Counted from the first letter of the stretch, positions 23,991 through 36,099 are shown. The stretch: 64,000 bases of DNA from Canna indica (GCA_034359265.1 CP136891.1:88120001-88184000), one strand, 5' to 3'. The notes: generated by a model not told the origin, from the letters alone. A program made the numbers and translations.

Positions 23991-25652
23991 TTATAAATAA
24001 TTAGCAAAGAATAAAAAAGGTAAAATGCAATTGGAAAATGCATACCATAAATTGTTCCAAACTAATTGAGCATGGAGACCACCGAGCAGCCTATAAATCT
24101 CCTCTTGTTCTGGGTGCTTTCTGTCATCAACCAAGAAATGGTGCCCAACTCCATTCATTGTGATCAGACTCCAACCAGGTGCAGCAATCACTTGTCTCTC
24201 TTTCATTGCCCTTCTTACCTCAACGGCACCCTCCCACTTCCTTGTTGAAGCATACACATTTGCCAGCCCAATGTACCTCCCACAATGCTTGGGCTCCAAG
24301 TCGATCACCTTCTTCCCTACTCGCTCACCCAGTTCGAAATGGCCATTTATCAAGCATCCGTTCAGTAGAGCTCCCCATATTGCCCCGTCCACCTCCATTG
24401 GCATGGATTTGATCAATCTCTCAGCCTCTTCAATATGCCCAGCTCGACTTAGCAGATCAACCATGCATCCATAGTGCTCGATTGTTGGTCGCACACCATA
24501 TACTATAACCATGTCTTTGAAAAGAGACCGGCCTTCTTCAACTAGACCACTGTGGTTGCACGCAGTCAAGACTCCGATGAAGGTGACAACATTTGGCATA
24601 ACACTATGCTTTAGCATATCAGAGAAGGCATGGATTGCACAACGACAATGCCCATTGAGAGCTAGGCCCATGATCATTGCACTCCAAGCCGTCACATCCT
24701 TACAAGACATTCTATCGAACATCTCCTTCGCACTTTCGATGAAGCCACACTTAGCGTAGAAATCCACTAGTGCAGTCCCCAACTCGAGCTCGTAGTGTGT
24801 TGATCCCTTCGCTACTATATATGAATGGATCCATTTCCCATCCTCCAAGGCCCCCAGACTCGAACAAGCATTCAGAACGCTAACAAGAAGAGATTCATTA
24901 AGATTCGCAGCCACACATTCCTTCAACTTGTGGAACAACTCAATTGCCTCTTCATGGCGTTCGTTCTGGACATAGCCAGTGATCATAGCACTCCAGGAAA
25001 CATCATTTCTTTCCGGCATACGATCGAAGATGTACCGTGCTTTATCCACTAGGCCATGGCCACAGTATCCACTGATGAGACTTGTCCAACAAACTATGTT
25101 TCTATTAGAACTTTCATCAAATACCTTGGCAGCAAGGCCCACAACGCCCAAACTAGAGTAGTTTTTTACAAGGGAGCTGGTAACATAGACATCGAGATCG
25201 AAACCGAACTTGAAAACTTGCCCATGGAGTTGAGAAAGAACAGAGACACTAGCACACGACTTTATAGCAAAGGGAAAGGTGTGCATGTTGGGAGCGACAT
25301 CATGGCGGCGCATGCGGATGTAGACTGAGAGGCCGTGCTCAGGGCAAGCGGTACTAGAGAAACCGCGAATCATGGTATTCCAATTGAAGATGGTTGGTTG
25401 GGGTATTCGAACGAACAACTGGTCAGCACAAGCCATGTCATGGTGGGCATAAAGAGCGAGGACGCGGCTGGTGATGTAAGTGTAACGAATGAGGCCGAGA
25501 AAAATCAAATGGGCGTGAATGGCCTGCGCCTGCCTAACACTCGAGCAACGATCGATCAACGAGAGATAAGGAAACCTAGAGGCCATGGTGGAAGCAGAGA
25601 AGCTGTCGTCCTTGGAGAGCCATGGGATTGCCATGGACACGCCTCTTCTCAT
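23991..25652 (-). CDS. PLS-class pentatricopeptide repeat protein, E subgroup
   Basis: An intronless frame of 553 codons, as is usual for PPR genes. PLS-type repeats run from about residue 30 to 420, with hallmark phrases such as IFNWNTMIRGF, VCWTSLISGYC, VSWSAMITGYVQN, TAWSAMIMGLALNG and VVTFIGVLTACNHSGLV. The E region follows (about 420-525): WGALLNGCLINGHFELGE, LANVYASTRKWEG, APGWSLITMNGVGHHFLVDD and HPEQEEIYRLLGGL. No DYW deaminase domain follows; the last 22 residues (WNNLWYAFSNC onwards) look unrelated. Family members bind organellar RNA and are mostly needed for C-to-U editing; E-type proteins recruit a DYW partner. Organelle targeting is expected, but the target transcript cannot be told. 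Starts at 25652, 25634 or 25586 are all possible. It lies between two direct duplicates (20.8 and 25.7 kb). Confidence 0.88.
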   Translation of the reverse strand: MRRGVSMAIPWLSKDDSFSASTMASRFPYLSLIDRCSSVRQAQAIHAHLIFLGLIRYTYITSRVLALYAHHDMACADQLFVRIPQPTIFNWNTMIRGFSSTACPEHGLSVYIRMRRHDVAPNMHTFPFAIKSCASVSVLSQLHGQVFKFGFDLDVYVTSSLVKNYSSLGVVGLAAKVFDESSNRNIVCWTSLISGYCGHGLVDKARYIFDRMPERNDVSWSAMITGYVQNERHEEAIELFHKLKECVAANLNESLLVSVLNACSSLGALEDGKWIHSYIVAKGSTHYELELGTALVDFYAKCGFIESAKEMFDRMSCKDVTAWSAMIMGLALNGHCRCAIHAFSDMLKHSVMPNVVTFIGVLTACNHSGLVEEGRSLFKDMVIVYGVRPTIEHYGCMVDLLSRAGHIEEAERLIKSMPMEVDGAIWGALLNGCLINGHFELGERVGKKVIDLEPKHCGRYIGLANVYASTRKWEGAVEVRRAMKERQVIAAPGWSLITMNGVGHHFLVDDRKHPEQEEIYRLLGGLHAQLVWNNLWYAFSNCILPFLFFANYL

Positions 25653-25699
25653 GGTGGTAGAGCTTCATTAAGTACATAAGCGATAAAATGGATCTGATG

Positions 25700-26055
25700 G
25701 ATCTAATGCCATAGTCAATTACAATTAAACAATGAAATTAGGAAAGTAAGTAAAGAATTTTCTGTGTTACATACCTTTTAATTTCCTATGCCACCCATTC
25801 CAAAAATATTTTCGGAAATGACCTTAAGTATCAATCAATTCATCATGATTATAATGATTATAAATGATTATAATCAGAATTATGCAAACCTCCTCAAGTG
25901 CAAGCATTTGGTTGCCACTGCTTGCTCCTCCCACACTAGCTCCAACTGCTTCAGTGCTTTCACCATCCTATATAATTATGACCTAAAAATTTGTTTGAAA
26001 GTAGTAATTAATCCAACTTGGCACAGGGGGGAAACGAAGAAGAAAGTATTCATGT
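25700..26055. repeat. Second copy of the 20786-21150 segment
   Basis: Begins just upstream of the PPR start. It retains the 30-base stretch missing from the first copy (gcttcagtgctttcaccatc). Confidence 0.85.
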
Positions 26056-27180
26056 ATGTGTGCTTGATAACTTTAACATACAGTGAAATAAAACCAGTGA
26101 AAAAATTACAGCATACAGTTCTAATGACAATAGCTTTCAGCATACAGAACCTGTCAGTCTGAGCATGAACAAGAAACATACCTTGAAGGAACAAGAAACT
26201 GCAATCATTGAAAACTAATGACACTAGCTAAGCTAAGCAAAAACTGGAACTAAACAAAGTTACAACAGCAACCAAGATAATAGGTTTCATCAGAAAACAG
26301 AATAAGAAGAGCAAGATAACTTTACTTCCTAGAGCTTGCAAATTTGAAGGGACCTATTATTTCCCTACTCAGCCACAATATCAAAAGATAATAGTATAAT
26401 ACAATATCCAAGATGAAGTAAAATGTATATTAACAATACACCTAAGAATCATTTTGTACATTCCGATATGGTTTTTGGCCAAAAAAAGTCTTAAGACCAC
26501 TCAATGTATGGCTTACCTGACTGTTCATTCCTGAAGTGTTAATGTAAAATTCACAGATGTAAACGGAGTGAAGCTTAATCTTTCGGCCATTGTTTTGCAT
26601 CAGGTTTCGCTTACATAGGCAAGAATCGACATGAGTGACCTCGATGAGGATTCTGATGGTTTCCTTCAACCTCATGTAGTTCAACTTTATTTAATATTAT
26701 GTACAGTGGAGTAGTGAACTAGACCTGGATGCCTCAATTTTCTGATGCCATCTTTACTGCAGGAAATGGAGGCTTATATAAGAGGCTTTGTTCCTAATTT
26801 GGCACAGCTACGTGATATGCCTACGACATTTATTCAAAAAATTTAGAATAGCTGTACGCAATATCTTCTTTTTCTGTGAACCTCAATAGGCCTGTACATT
26901 GCCAGATTGGTTGTAAACTAGTCATATACAGTCTACTAGAGAAGAACTGAAGAAGAACTGGGGAAGGACGGAAGGTTACCTTGTCGCTAGTAGCAAAAGG
27001 GATGAAGGCTGCCAGGGAATAGGGAGTAGGGGACTGCCGTTCTTCACTTTTCCCTTCTTAGAAACAGTCGGGCTGCCGAGGACTCGCCACTTCGCCAGGG
27101 ACTTCCGGGGACTGAGCAGGGCTGCCAGGGAATGGGGTAGTCGCCGAGGGGGGAGTCAGCTGTCGGCGAAACCCGAGGGT
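26056..27180. other. Intergenic, one unassigned exon-like block
   Basis: On the minus strand 26684-26530 an open stretch (LKETIRILIEVTHVDSCLCK, then NGRKIKLHSVYICEFYI) has a protein-like composition but I cannot name it. 26930-27300 is GC-rich (gctgccagggaatggggtag) and looks transposon-derived. At 27338-27391 there is an (AT)n, (GT)n, T-run. Confidence 0.35.
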
Positions 27181-27337
27181 GGAATGAGGGACAGCGGGGA
27201 CAATGGAGATAGGAGGAGGGAGGCCGGAGGCGGCTATCGGCGCCGGATGGGGGAGATGGAGAGGAAACGAGGAAAAGGGTTAGAATTTAGGTATATAAGG
27301 ATAAACGGGTTATTGGATAATGGATTTTGGGTTCAAT

Positions 27338-27368
<31 letters not shown>

Positions 27369-28117
27369 TTTTTTTTTTTTTTTTTTTTTTCCATCGTTCG
27401 GTCAATTAATTCTAATCCTCCTATAATCTATTCAATCAATTATTAATTAATATCTTTTATGCATGTTTCCTGTTTGCTCAATTAATTCAATTAATATCAT
27501 TAATTAAAATGCACAGTAGCAAAGCACCAGGCCAAAACCTGTCTCGATAGCGTGCTACCAAGGGTGATTAAAAGGTTGCAGCCTGCGTAGGGGTGTAAGT
27601 GAGCCGAGTCAGTGTTATCGAATCGCACGATTTGGAATCGTGAATCATGCGATCCGATGCGATTCGTGTGAGCGGCGATTCGAATCGAGAAGTTGAATCA
27701 CCGATTGCACCGAATCGGTGTTTGAATTGGCAATTCAACGCAATTCGATTCGAATCGCCGCGATCTGTGAATCGAAGCGTTTTTTTTTTCATAAACTGCG
27801 ACATTTCATCTTCAATCGCACTCCAAACTCCTCCCTGCACGCACGCGTTTCTTCTTCCTTACACACGAAGAAAAGCAGCAACGACGTGCGTTTCTTCTTC
27901 CTTGCACGCTCGCCGGCGCTTGTGCTCGTGGTTTCTTCACTCGCCAACCAAGTTGCAAGTCGCGACTTCTCCTCTCAGTCGTGAGTCTCGCGACTTCTCC
28001 TCTTCGTCTCGCCAGCACAGTCGCGAGTCGCGACTGCTACACCGCCTCGCCAACAACTCGCGACTGGGTTCCTGTTGCTTCAACAGAGCCGGGTTCCTGT
28101 TTGCTTCAATAGAGCCA

Positions 28118-28251
28118 CTTCATCAGTCTGCTTCAAGTCTTCAACGGAGCCGCTTCATCAGTCTGCTTCAAGTCTTCAACAGAGCCGCTTCATCAGTCTG
28201 CTTCAAGTCTTCAACAAAGCCGCTTCATCAGTCTGCTTCAACAGTGGCCGA
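28118..28251. repeat. 35-base tandem repeat, about 4 copies
   Basis: The unit cttcatcagtctgcttcaag plus tcttcaacagagccg lies at 28118, 28153, 28188 and 28223 in the leader of the hAT element. The open frame across it has no motif. Confidence 0.85.
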
Positions 28252-28320
28252 ACCTTGCTTCAAACAGAGTTGCTTCCATAATTTCATTTGCACGGTCCTT
28301 CCTCAATCCTCGTTGACTCA

Positions 28321-29413
28321 ATGGCTCCAAAAAATAAGATGAAGAAAAATATTACTTGGGATCATTGCAAATCTCTTGATACAAGGTTACATGTTAAATG
28401 TAACTATTGTCCGAAAACAATGTGGGGTGGAGCATTTAGAATGAAGCATCATCTAGCCGGAACACACAAAGAAGTTGCTTCATGTGATCAAGCACGGGAA
28501 GAGGTAAAAAATTTATTTAAATTTTTTTTTAGAAGATGCAAGTAAGGTGGATGATGATGTTATTGAGTGTTTTAACGATACAAATCAAGAGCATGATTCG
28601 CACAAAAAAGGTAGCATGGATGCTTTTTTAAAAAAAGAGGGAAGTGGCTCTAAGGCTATCATGAAGCAACAAACTCTAAATGCAACGATTAAAGATAGGG
28701 ATGCAGTTGTTAGAGATATTTGTAGGTGCATATATGGTAATGCATTGTCATTTAATTTGGTAAGGAGTCTCTATTTTATCAACATGGTGAAATCAATTAG
28801 TAAATATGGTAGAGGCTTGAAACCACCAACTTATCATGAAGTTAGAGTCTCATATTTGAAGAAAGAAGTTGATATTGTGCATGCTAATTTGGAAAAATAT
28901 AAACTTGAATGGAAGAAAACCGATTGTACTTTAATGTCGGATGGATGGATCGATGGAAAGGCTAGATCAATTACTAACTTTCTGGTCAACAGTCCTGAAT
29001 GGACTATTTTTATCAAATCTATTGACACTAGTGGTTCCATCAAAGATGTCAATAAAATATTTGAATTGCTTGATGATGTGGTCATGAAAATTGGAGAGGA
29101 AAATATTGTTCAGGTGGTGACTGATTGTACTTCAGCCCTTGTATCTGTTAGAGAGAAGTTGATGGAAAAAAGAAAGCAACTTTTTTGGTCACCTTGTGTA
29201 GCCGACTGTCTTGATTTGATGCTTGAAGATATTAGTGATCTTCCTATATTCCAAGACACCATTGGAAAAGCAAAAAAAATTACATTGTTTATTTACCGGC
29301 ATACTTGGGTGTTGAATTTATTTAGAAGTTATTCCAATGGTAGAGACTTAGCAAGGCCTGCAATAACAAGGCTTGCTACATCATTTTTGACCATGGATTA
29401 TATTTTGCAATAA
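28321..29413 (+). pseudogene. hAT transposase, frameshifted and truncated
   Basis: The first part (MAPKNKMKKNITWDHC, BED finger) runs into a stop at 28545. The second part continues in another frame (28547-29413, 288 codons). The junction includes gaggtaaaaaatttatttaa and a T run ending in ag; an intron of about 29 bases would be too short for plants, so a frameshift is more likely. The DUF659-type segment is well preserved. The C-terminal half of the transposase is lost. Confidence 0.75.
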
Positions 29414-29465
29414 CAAGGCTGAAGCTAAGGTTGTGGAAGACATTATTTTGGTTGAAAAGAAGTTT

Positions 29466-32400
29466 TCCCCTCCTTTACTTTGTTTTTATCTTTCGATGCA
29501 CAATTATGCAGTCTTGTTCGTCGATGACTTGACTTAGATTTATATGATCGCGTGTGGAGATGTTGATGGGTTCAAGAAAAAACCCATCTTCGTGGGAGGA
29601 TTCGATGCCTGATATTGTTTTATCTGGCCATGTTGTTGTTGATTCTTGGTTTTGATTGGAAAAGAAAAACCCTAGAGCCGTACGCGATGAGTCCAGTACC
29701 TGTAGTTATCTATTTCAGTCGTATTTGTACATTAGCCATTAAAGATATCTCGATCATTCCTTCCAGAAATTTTCATGAGTCAAGTTTTCTTATGATCAAC
29801 TCTCAACTAATTAAACAGATTGCTGCAGTTGTCTTCTCTGAAGATATATCCTGTAGAGTATGTTGTAAGTGTGGCTCTATGCTCTCTCTAATTTTCATGA
29901 GTTCGGAAACTTGGAGAGCATCCCACTAAATGTGGCGTTCGCCCTCCCCGCCGCTCCCAATTCCGTCGTCGAGTTCTTTTAACGCTCTCGATTCTACTAA
30001 TCACTTCCTCCCCAATTCCTCCTCTCCCTTTGCCTCTCGTCCCCCTCCTCCTCTCCGCCGATCGCCTGAACCCCAGCGTGATCGCCGTCGATCGGAGCCA
30101 TCGGCATTGCCCCCCATGGAACCGTCTCCACAGTCGCCGCATCCTCCCCTTTTCATCGCCCCCGAGTGAGCCCTCCTCCCGTCCTCTATCCTTTCTCCCG
30201 GCGTCGGTTTGAGCTCACGGGTTTTTCGACCTCGTTGCAGGCTCGACTTCTACGTTGGCAGCTCGTCAAGCCAGGATTCGGATATCATGGAGATTTCGCA
30301 GTCGTCCGCGGCAGCTTGGGCCTCCGGGCAACCGAAGCGCAGGAGGAGCCAGGTGCCGGGATCTCCCCTCCTTTACTTTGTTTTTATCTTTCGATGCACA
30401 ATTATGCAGTCTTGTTCGTCGATGACTTGACTTAGATTTATATGATCGCGTGTGGAGATGTTGATGGGTTCAAGAAAAAACCCATCTTCGTGGGAGGATT
30501 CGATGCCTGATATTGTTTTATCTGGCCATGTTGTTGTTGATTCTTGGTTTTGATTGGAAAAGAAAAACCCTAGAGCCGTACGCGATGAGTCCAGTACCTG
30601 TAGTTATCTATTTCAGTCGTATTTGTACATTAGCCATTAAAGATATCTCGATCATTCCTTCCAGAAATTTTCATGAGTCAAGTTTTCTTATGATCAACTC
30701 TCAACTAATTAAACAGATTGCTGCAGTTGTCTTCTCTGAAGATATATCCTGTAGAGTATGTTGTAAGTGTGGCTCTATGCTCTCTCTAATTTTCATGAGT
30801 TCGGAAACTTGGAGAGCATCCCACTAAATGTGGCGTTCGCCCTCCCCGCCGCTCCCAATTCCGTCGTCGAGTTCTTTTAACGCTCTCGATTCTACTAATC
30901 ACTTCCTCCCCAATTCCTCCTCTCCCTTTGCCTCTCGTCCCCCTCCTCCTCTCCGCCGATCGCCTGAACCCCAGCGTGATCGCCGTCGATCGGAGCCATC
31001 GGCATTGCCCCCCATGGAACCGTCTCCACAGTCGCCGCATCCTCCCCTTTTCATCGCCCCCGAGTGAGCCCTCCTCCCGTCCTCTATCCTTTCTCCCGGC
31101 GTCGGTTTGAGCTCACGGGTTTTTCGACCTCGTTGCAGGCTCGACTTCTACGTTGGCAGCTCGTCAAGCCAGGATTCGGATATCATGGAGATTTCGCAGT
31201 CGTCCGCGGCAGCTTGGGCCTCCGGGCAACCGAAGCGCAGGAGGAGCCAGGTGCCGGGATCTCCCCTCCTTTACTTTGTTTTTATCTTTCGATGCACAAT
31301 TATGCAGTCTTGTTCGTCGATGACTTGACTTAGATTTATATGATCGCGTGTGGAGATGTTGATGGGTTCAAGAAAAAACCCATCTTCGTGGGAGGATTCG
31401 ATGCCTGATATTGTTTTATCTGGCCATGTTGTTGTTGATTCTTGGTTTTGATTGGAAAAGAAAAACCCTAGAGCCGTACGCGATGAGTCCAGTACCTGTA
31501 GTTATCTATTTCAGTCGTATTTGTACATTAGCCATTAAAGATATCTCGATCATTCCTTCCAGAAATTTTCATGAGTCAAGTTTTCTTATGATCAACTCTC
31601 AACTAATTAAACAGATTGCTGCAGTTGTCTTCTCTGAAGATATATCCTGTAGAGTATGTTGTAAGTGTGGCTCTATGCTCTCTCTAATTTTCATGAGTTC
31701 GGAAACTTGGAGAGCATCCCACTAAATGTGGCGTTCGCCCTCCCCGCCGCTCCCAATTCCGTCGTCGAGTTCTTTTAACGCTTTCGATTCTACTAATCAC
31801 TTCCTCCCCAATTCCTCCTCTCCCTTTGCCTCTCGTCCTCCTCCTCCTCTCCGCCGATCGCCTGAACCCCAGCGTGATCGCCGTCGATCGGAGCCATCGG
31901 CATTGCCCCCCATGGAACCGTCTCCACAGTCGCCGCATCCTCCCCTTTTCATCGCCCCCGAGTGAGCCCTCCTCCCGTCCTCTATCCTTTCTCCCGGCGT
32001 CGGTTTGAGCTCACGGGTTTTTCGACCTCGTTGCAGGCTCGACTTCTACGTTGGCAGCTCGTCAAGCCAGGATTCGGATATCATGGAGATTTCGCAGTCG
32101 TCCGCGGCAGCTTGGGCCTCCGGGCAACCGAAGCGCAGGAGGAGCCAGGTACCGGGATCTCCCCTCCTTTATTTTGTTTTTATCTTTCGATGCACAATTC
32201 TGCAATCTTGTTCGTCGATGACTTGACTTAGATTTATATGATCGCGTGTGGAGATGTTGATGGGTTCAAGAAAAAACCCATCTTCGTGGGAGGATTCGAT
32301 GCCTGATATTGTTTTATCTGGCCATGTTGTTGTTGATTCTTGGTTTTGATTGGAAAAGAAAAACCCTAGAGCCGTACGCGATGAGTCCAGTACCTGTAGT

Positions 32401-35400
32401 TATCTATTTCAGTCGTATTTGTACATTAGCCATTAAAGATATCTCGATCATTCCTTCCAGAAATTTTCATGAGTCAAGTTTTCTTATGATCAACTCTCAA
32501 CTAATTAAACAGATTGCTGCAGTTGTCTTCTCTGAAGATATATCCTGTAGAGTATGTTGTAAGTGTGGCTCTATGCTCTCTCTAATTTTCATGAGTTCGA
32601 AAACTTGGAGAACATCCCACTAAATGTGGCGTTCGCCCTCCCCGCCGCTCCTAATTCCGTCGTCGAGTTCTTTTAACGATTTCGATTCTACTAATCACTT
32701 CCTCCCCAATTCCTCCTCTCCCTTTGCCTCTCGTCCTCCTCCTCCTCTCCGCCGATCGCCTGAACCCCAGCGTGATCGCCGTCGATCGGAGCCATCGGCA
32801 TTGCCCCCCATGGAACCGTCTCCACAGTCGCCGCATCCTCCCCTTTTCATCGCACCCGAGTGAGCCCTCCTCCCGTCCTCTATCCTTTCTCCCGGCGTCG
32901 GTTTGAGCTCACGGGTTTTTCGACCTCGTTGCAGGCTCGACTTCTACGTTGGCAGCTCGTCAAGCCAGGATTCGGATATCATGGAGATTTCGCAGTCGTC
33001 CGCGGCAGCTTGGGCCTCCGGGCAACCGAAGCGCAGGAGGAGCCAGGTGCCGGGATCTCCCCTCCTTTACTTTGTTTTTATCTTTCGATGCACAATTATG
33101 CAGTCTTGTTCGTCGATGACTTGACTTAGATTTATATGATCGCGTGTGGAGATGTTGATGGGTTCAAGAAAAAACCCATCTTCGTGGGAGGATTCGATGC
33201 CTGATATTGTTTTATCTGGCCATGTTGTTGTTGATTCTTGGTTTTGATTGGAAAAGAAAAACCCTAGAGCCGTACGCGATGAGTCCAGTACCTGTAGTTA
33301 TCTATTTCAGTCGTATTTGTACATTAGCCATTAAAGATATCTCGATCATTCCTTCCAGAAATTTTCATGAGTCAAGTTTTCTTATGATCAACTCTCAACT
33401 AATTAAACAGATTGCTGCAGTTGTCTTCTCTGAAGATATATCCTGTAGAGTATGTTGTAAGTGTGGCTCTATGCTCTCTCTAATTTTCATGAGTTCGGAA
33501 ACTTGGAGAGCATCCCACTAAATGTGGCGTTCGCCCTCCCCGCCGCTCCCAATTCCGTCGTCGAGTTCTTTTAACGCTCTCGATTCTACTAATCACTTCC
33601 TCCCCAATTCCTCCTCTCCCTTTGCCTCTCGTCCCCCTCCTCCTCTCCGCCGATCGCCTGAACCCCAGCGTGATCGCCGTCGATCGGAGCCATCGGCATT
33701 GCCCCCCATGGAACCGTCTCCACAGTCGCCGCATCCTCCCCTTTTCATCGCCCCCGAGTGAGCCCTCCTCCCGTCCTCTATCCTTTCTCCCGGCGTCGGT
33801 TTGAGCTCACGGGTTTTCCGACCTCGTTGCAGGCTCGACTTCTACGTTGGCAGCTCGTCAAGCCAGGATTCGGATATCATGGAGATTTCGCAGTCGTCCG
33901 CGGCAGCTTGGGCCTCCGGGCAACCGAAGCGCAGGAGGAGCCAGGTGCCGGGATCTCCCCTCCTTTACTTTGTTTTTATCTTTCGATGCACAATTATGCA
34001 GTCTTGTTCGTCGATGACTTGACTTAGATTTATATGATCGCGTGTGGAGATGTTGATGGGTTCAAGAAAAAACCCATCTTCGTGGGAGGATTCGATGCCT
34101 GATATTGTTTTATCTGGCCATGTTGTTGTTGATTCTTGGTTTTGATTGGAAAAGAAAAACCCTAGAGCCGTACGCGATGAGTCCAGTACCTGTAGTTATC
34201 TATTTCAGTCGTATTTGTACATTAGCCATTAAAGATATCTCGATCATTCCTTCCAGAAATTTTCATGAGTCAAGTTTTCTTATGATCAACTCTCAACTAA
34301 TTAAACAGATTGCTGCAGTTGTCTTCTCTGAAGATATATCCTGTAGAGTATGTTGTAAGTGTGGCTCTATGCTCTCTCTAATTTTCATGAGTTCGGAAAC
34401 TTGGAGAGCATCCCACTAAATGTGGCGTTCGCCCTCCCCGCCGCTCCCAATTCCGTCGTCGAGTTCTTTTAACGCTTTCGATTCTACTAATCACTTCCTC
34501 CCCAATTCCTCCTCTCCCTTTGCCTCTCGTCCTCCTCCTCCTCTCCGCCGATCGCCTGAACCCCAGCGTGATCGCCGTCGATCGGAGCCATCGGCATTGC
34601 CCCCCATGGAACCGTCTCCACAGTCGCCGCATCCTCCCCTTTTCATCGCCCCCGAGTGAGCCCTCCTCCCGTCCTCTATCCTTTCTCCCGGCGTCGGTTT
34701 GAGCTCACGGGTTTTTCGACCTCGTTGCAGGCTCGATTTCTACGTTGGCAGCTCGTCAAGCCAGGATTCGGATATCATGGAGATTTCGCAGTCGTCCGCG
34801 GCAGCTTGGGCCTCCGGGCAACCGAAGCGCAGGAGGAGCCAGGTGCCGGGATCTCCCCTCCTTTACTTTGTTTTTATCTTTCGATGCACAATTATGCAGT
34901 CTTGTTCGTCGATGACTTGACTTAGATTTATATGATCGCGTGTGGAGATGTTGATGGGTTCAAGAAAAAACCCATCTTCGTGGGAGGATTCGATGCCTGA
35001 TATTGTTTTATCTGGCCATGTTGTTGTTGATTCTTGGTTTTGATTGGAAAAGAAAAACCCTAGAGCCGTACGCGATGAGTCCAGTACCTGTAGTTATCTA
35101 TTTCAGTCGTATTTGTACATTAGCCATTAAAGATATCTCGATCATTCCTTCCAGAAATTTTCATGAGTCAAGTTTTCTTATGATCAACTCTCAACTAATT
35201 AAACAGATTGCTGCAGTTGTCTTCTCTGAAGATATATCCTGTAGAGTATGTTGTAAGTGTTGCTCTATGCTCTCTCTAATTTTCATGAGTTCGAAAACTT
35301 GGAGAGCATCCCACTAAATGTGGCGTTCGCCCTCCCCGCCGCTCCCAATTCCGTCGTCGAGTTCTTTTAACGCTTTCGATTCTACTAATCATTTCCTCCC

Positions 35401-35502
35401 CAATTCCTCCTCTCCCTTTGCCTCTCGTCCTCCTCCTCCTCTCCGCCGATCGCCTGAACCCCAGCGTGATCGCCGTCGATCGGAGCCATCGGCATTGCCC
35501 CA
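29466..35502 (+). repeat. 898-base tandem array, 6.7 copies, of a gene 5' end
   Basis: Units begin near 29466, 30364, 31262, 32160, 33058, 33956 and 34854 (the last cut at 35502 after cggcattgcccc). Copies differ by few substitutions. Each carries a promoter-like AT stretch and a Pro/Ser-rich first exon (MWRSPSPPLPIPSSSSF, then RPPPPLRRSPEPQRDRR). It continues with an intron starting GTGAGCCC and ending TCGTTGCAG, a second exon ending AWASGQPKRRRSQ with donor GTGCCG, and a damaged third exon (IAAVVFSED, 26 codons in the copy at 56157-56234, shortened here). The order of variants (NALD or NAFD; PPPP encoded by ccccct or cctcct) is A-A-B-B'-A-B-B. Frames of 60-104 codons repeated in every unit are not separate genes. 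The parent gene is not recognised. Confidence 0.9.
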
Positions 35503-35814
35503 ACTTGACATTTTCATATATCAAGTTTTTTAACTATTCAACCTGTTTTTTATTTCAATTCGTGTTTTATAACATTTTCATATATCAAATTTTTTACTTA
35601 ATACTTTTTATATTTATTTTATAAATTATTTCTAGTACATTTTTTTGTTTTTTATTTATATTATCTTTTAATTATGATTATATATATCAAATTCTCTAAA
35701 ATTTGATTCAGTTTTTGAGTTTTTAGTAATTTTATTTAGTTAGATTATAATTTATAAGTAAGTTATATTTTGTTAATAATATAAGAATGTTGTAGTTAAA
35801 GTAGTGCGTGTTGT
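35503..35814. other. AT-rich spacer
   Basis: Contains the gattcagtttttgagttttt segment shared with 13255. No gene. Confidence 0.5.
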
Positions 35815-35964
35815 GAAACATAAGAATATATATATGTTGTACGTAGTTAAACCTAGATAGGCGTTAATTGTTTGCTTGATTTGTAGTTAAACCTATCACT
35901 TACAATTGGCTGCAAGCCTGCAACTGCAAGTGAGTTTGGCTATGGATCGAAGAGAAATTAAGAT

Positions 35965-36099
35965 ATGATGAAGGGAGAAGCTAGGGAGGAGGCATTCAAG
36001 GCTCGCAAGTATATCACAAGAGTCCTTCAATTAATGGGGCAACGTGCTGCAGCAGCAGCTGCCCGTGCCGCAACAGGTGTCCGTGCTGTTACTAGATGA
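35965..36099 (+). CDS. Small ORF with Ala-rich GC module (hypothetical)
   Basis: A 44-codon frame starting ATGATGAAGGGAGAAGC reads MMKGEAREEAFKARKYITRV, then LMGQR and an alanine/arginine-rich tail. The first ten codons are shared with the copy at 7537, after which the sequences differ. The right-arm paralogue near 58120 (minus) keeps AFKARKYITR but then frameshifts into a different, cysteine-rich reading (CCSSCPCC). The ten-residue AFKARKYITR block is conserved between the copies, but the reading frame after it is not. Low confidence that it is translated. Confidence 0.25.
   Translation: MMKGEAREEAFKARKYITRVLQLMGQRAAAAAARAATGVRAVTR

Larger units (their letters stand above)
27608..29465 (+). 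mobile_element. Truncated hAT transposon
   Basis: The likely 5' end is CAGTGTTATCGAATCGCACG, which has the look of a plant hAT terminal repeat. A leader with nested gatt/cgaatcg palindromes and a 35-base tandem repeat follows. Then comes a transposase: a BED zinc finger from about 28321 (CNYCPKTMWGGAFRMKHH and GTH) and, after a frameshift near 28510-28550, a DUF659-like catalytic part (28547-29413) with TLMSDGWIDGKARSITNFLV and VVTDCTSA. The C-terminal hATC dimerisation region and the 3' terminal repeat are missing; the frame breaks at about 29415 and the sequence meets the 898-base tandem array at 29466. Inactive. Confidence 0.8.

Noticed and set aside
24066..25679. Plus-strand frames over the PPR gene
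   Set aside because: Antisense shadows of an obvious minus-strand PPR gene.
28508..28540. A 29-base intron in the hAT transposase
   Set aside because: It has GT and AG ends but is shorter than plant introns can be; a frameshift in a dead element is simpler.
29615..35317. Seven identical 104-codon frames and accompanying 60-89-codon frames
   Set aside because: They repeat because of the 898-base unit. They cross what looks like promoter and intron sequence and overlap one another on both strands.
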